NCBI GenBank assembly: GCA_903929895.1
Contig: CAIYWM010000200.1
Coordinates: 1 to 22,847, forward strand
Length of the DNA stretch: 22,847 nt
Direction of reading: 5' to 3'
DNA from: an uncultured Alphaproteobacteria bacterium
Lineage (GTDB): Bacteria; Pseudomonadota; Alphaproteobacteria; Reyranellales; Reyranellaceae
The position numbers and the translations under genes were made by a program. Shown one piece after another: positions 22,714 to 22,847 of this stretch (position 1 is the first letter of the stretch; every line of letters starts with the position of its first letter). The notes beneath the pieces were generated by a model. The model saw nothing but the letters and a program-made list of their open reading frames with translations, did not search any database and had not been told where the DNA came from.

Positions 22714-22847
22714 GTCGAACGCCCGCCTTCTGCAATTGCGGGACGCACACTAGCGATTCGCGAAGGACGGACATTGAGACAAATCAAGAGCCGGCAACCT
22801 TCGGGCGCGGGACGCGGCCCCAACGAGCGCGCGAGTCACCCGAAGTC

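Noticed and set aside
1..22847. CRISPR arrays, IS elements, tRNA or integration sites
   Set aside because: No regularly spaced repeats, transposase or integrase motifs, or tRNA cloverleaf sequences were seen; composition appears even across the window.

Overview
The window is GC-rich, gene-dense bacterial chromosome. Strong third-position G/C bias produces long antisense shadow ORFs. The gene complement (Baeyer-Villiger monooxygenase, class I PHA synthase, 2CSK_N-type histidine kinase, single-domain REC protein, DUF938 methyltransferase, several DAO-type flavoproteins) fits an alphaproteobacterium, perhaps in the Rhodospirillales/Hyphomicrobiales range (Reyranella-like is a guess). I see no tRNA, rRNA, IS element, phage gene or CRISPR array, and no gene-free stretch over 300 bp. 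The last 134 bp (22714-22847) hold no gene I can support.

Layout. (1) 1-2777, minus strand: a flavin Baeyer-Villiger monooxygenase, then an SRPBCC protein and a YceI protein that runs off the window. A doubled GTTAAC element lies just upstream of the SRPBCC gene. (2) 2885-7091, plus strand: three genes joined by two ATGA overlaps, encoding an amine-oxidase-like DAO flavoprotein, a molybdopterin (xanthine dehydrogenase family) large subunit without its partner subunits, and a DUF938 methyltransferase. An amine-to-aldehyde-to-acid route is a reasonable inference. (3) 7207-11578, plus: a lipoprotein RND adaptor and an HAE1 RND permease, with no outer-membrane channel nearby. (4) 11597-12546, minus: a pyridoxamine-oxidase-like stress protein and a coupled unknown protein, divergent from a second DAO-type flavoprotein (12662-13885).

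(5) 13882-20340 is the most interesting part. An OmpR-type regulator and its kinase are divergent from four plus-strand genes: a small secreted PepSY protein, a secreted DUF2271 protein with a TGAS flavinylation-like motif, a PepSY-TM/flavodoxin/FNR fusion, and an ApbE-family FAD:protein FMN transferase. Together they look like a regulated system that carries electrons from cytosolic NADPH through FAD, FMN and heme in the membrane to a flavinylated periplasmic protein. Two intergenic regions, one before the PepSY gene and one before the DUF2271 gene, carry the same arrangement: a pair of opposed, 11-bp-phased direct repeats about 33 bp apart. I propose these are the regulator's binding sites. 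Half of one pair is an exact 18-bp inverted copy of half of the other.

(6) 20345-22713: a TTG-started single-domain response regulator (minus), a 25-residue membrane peptide with an ideal ribosome-binding site (plus), and a class I PHA synthase (minus).
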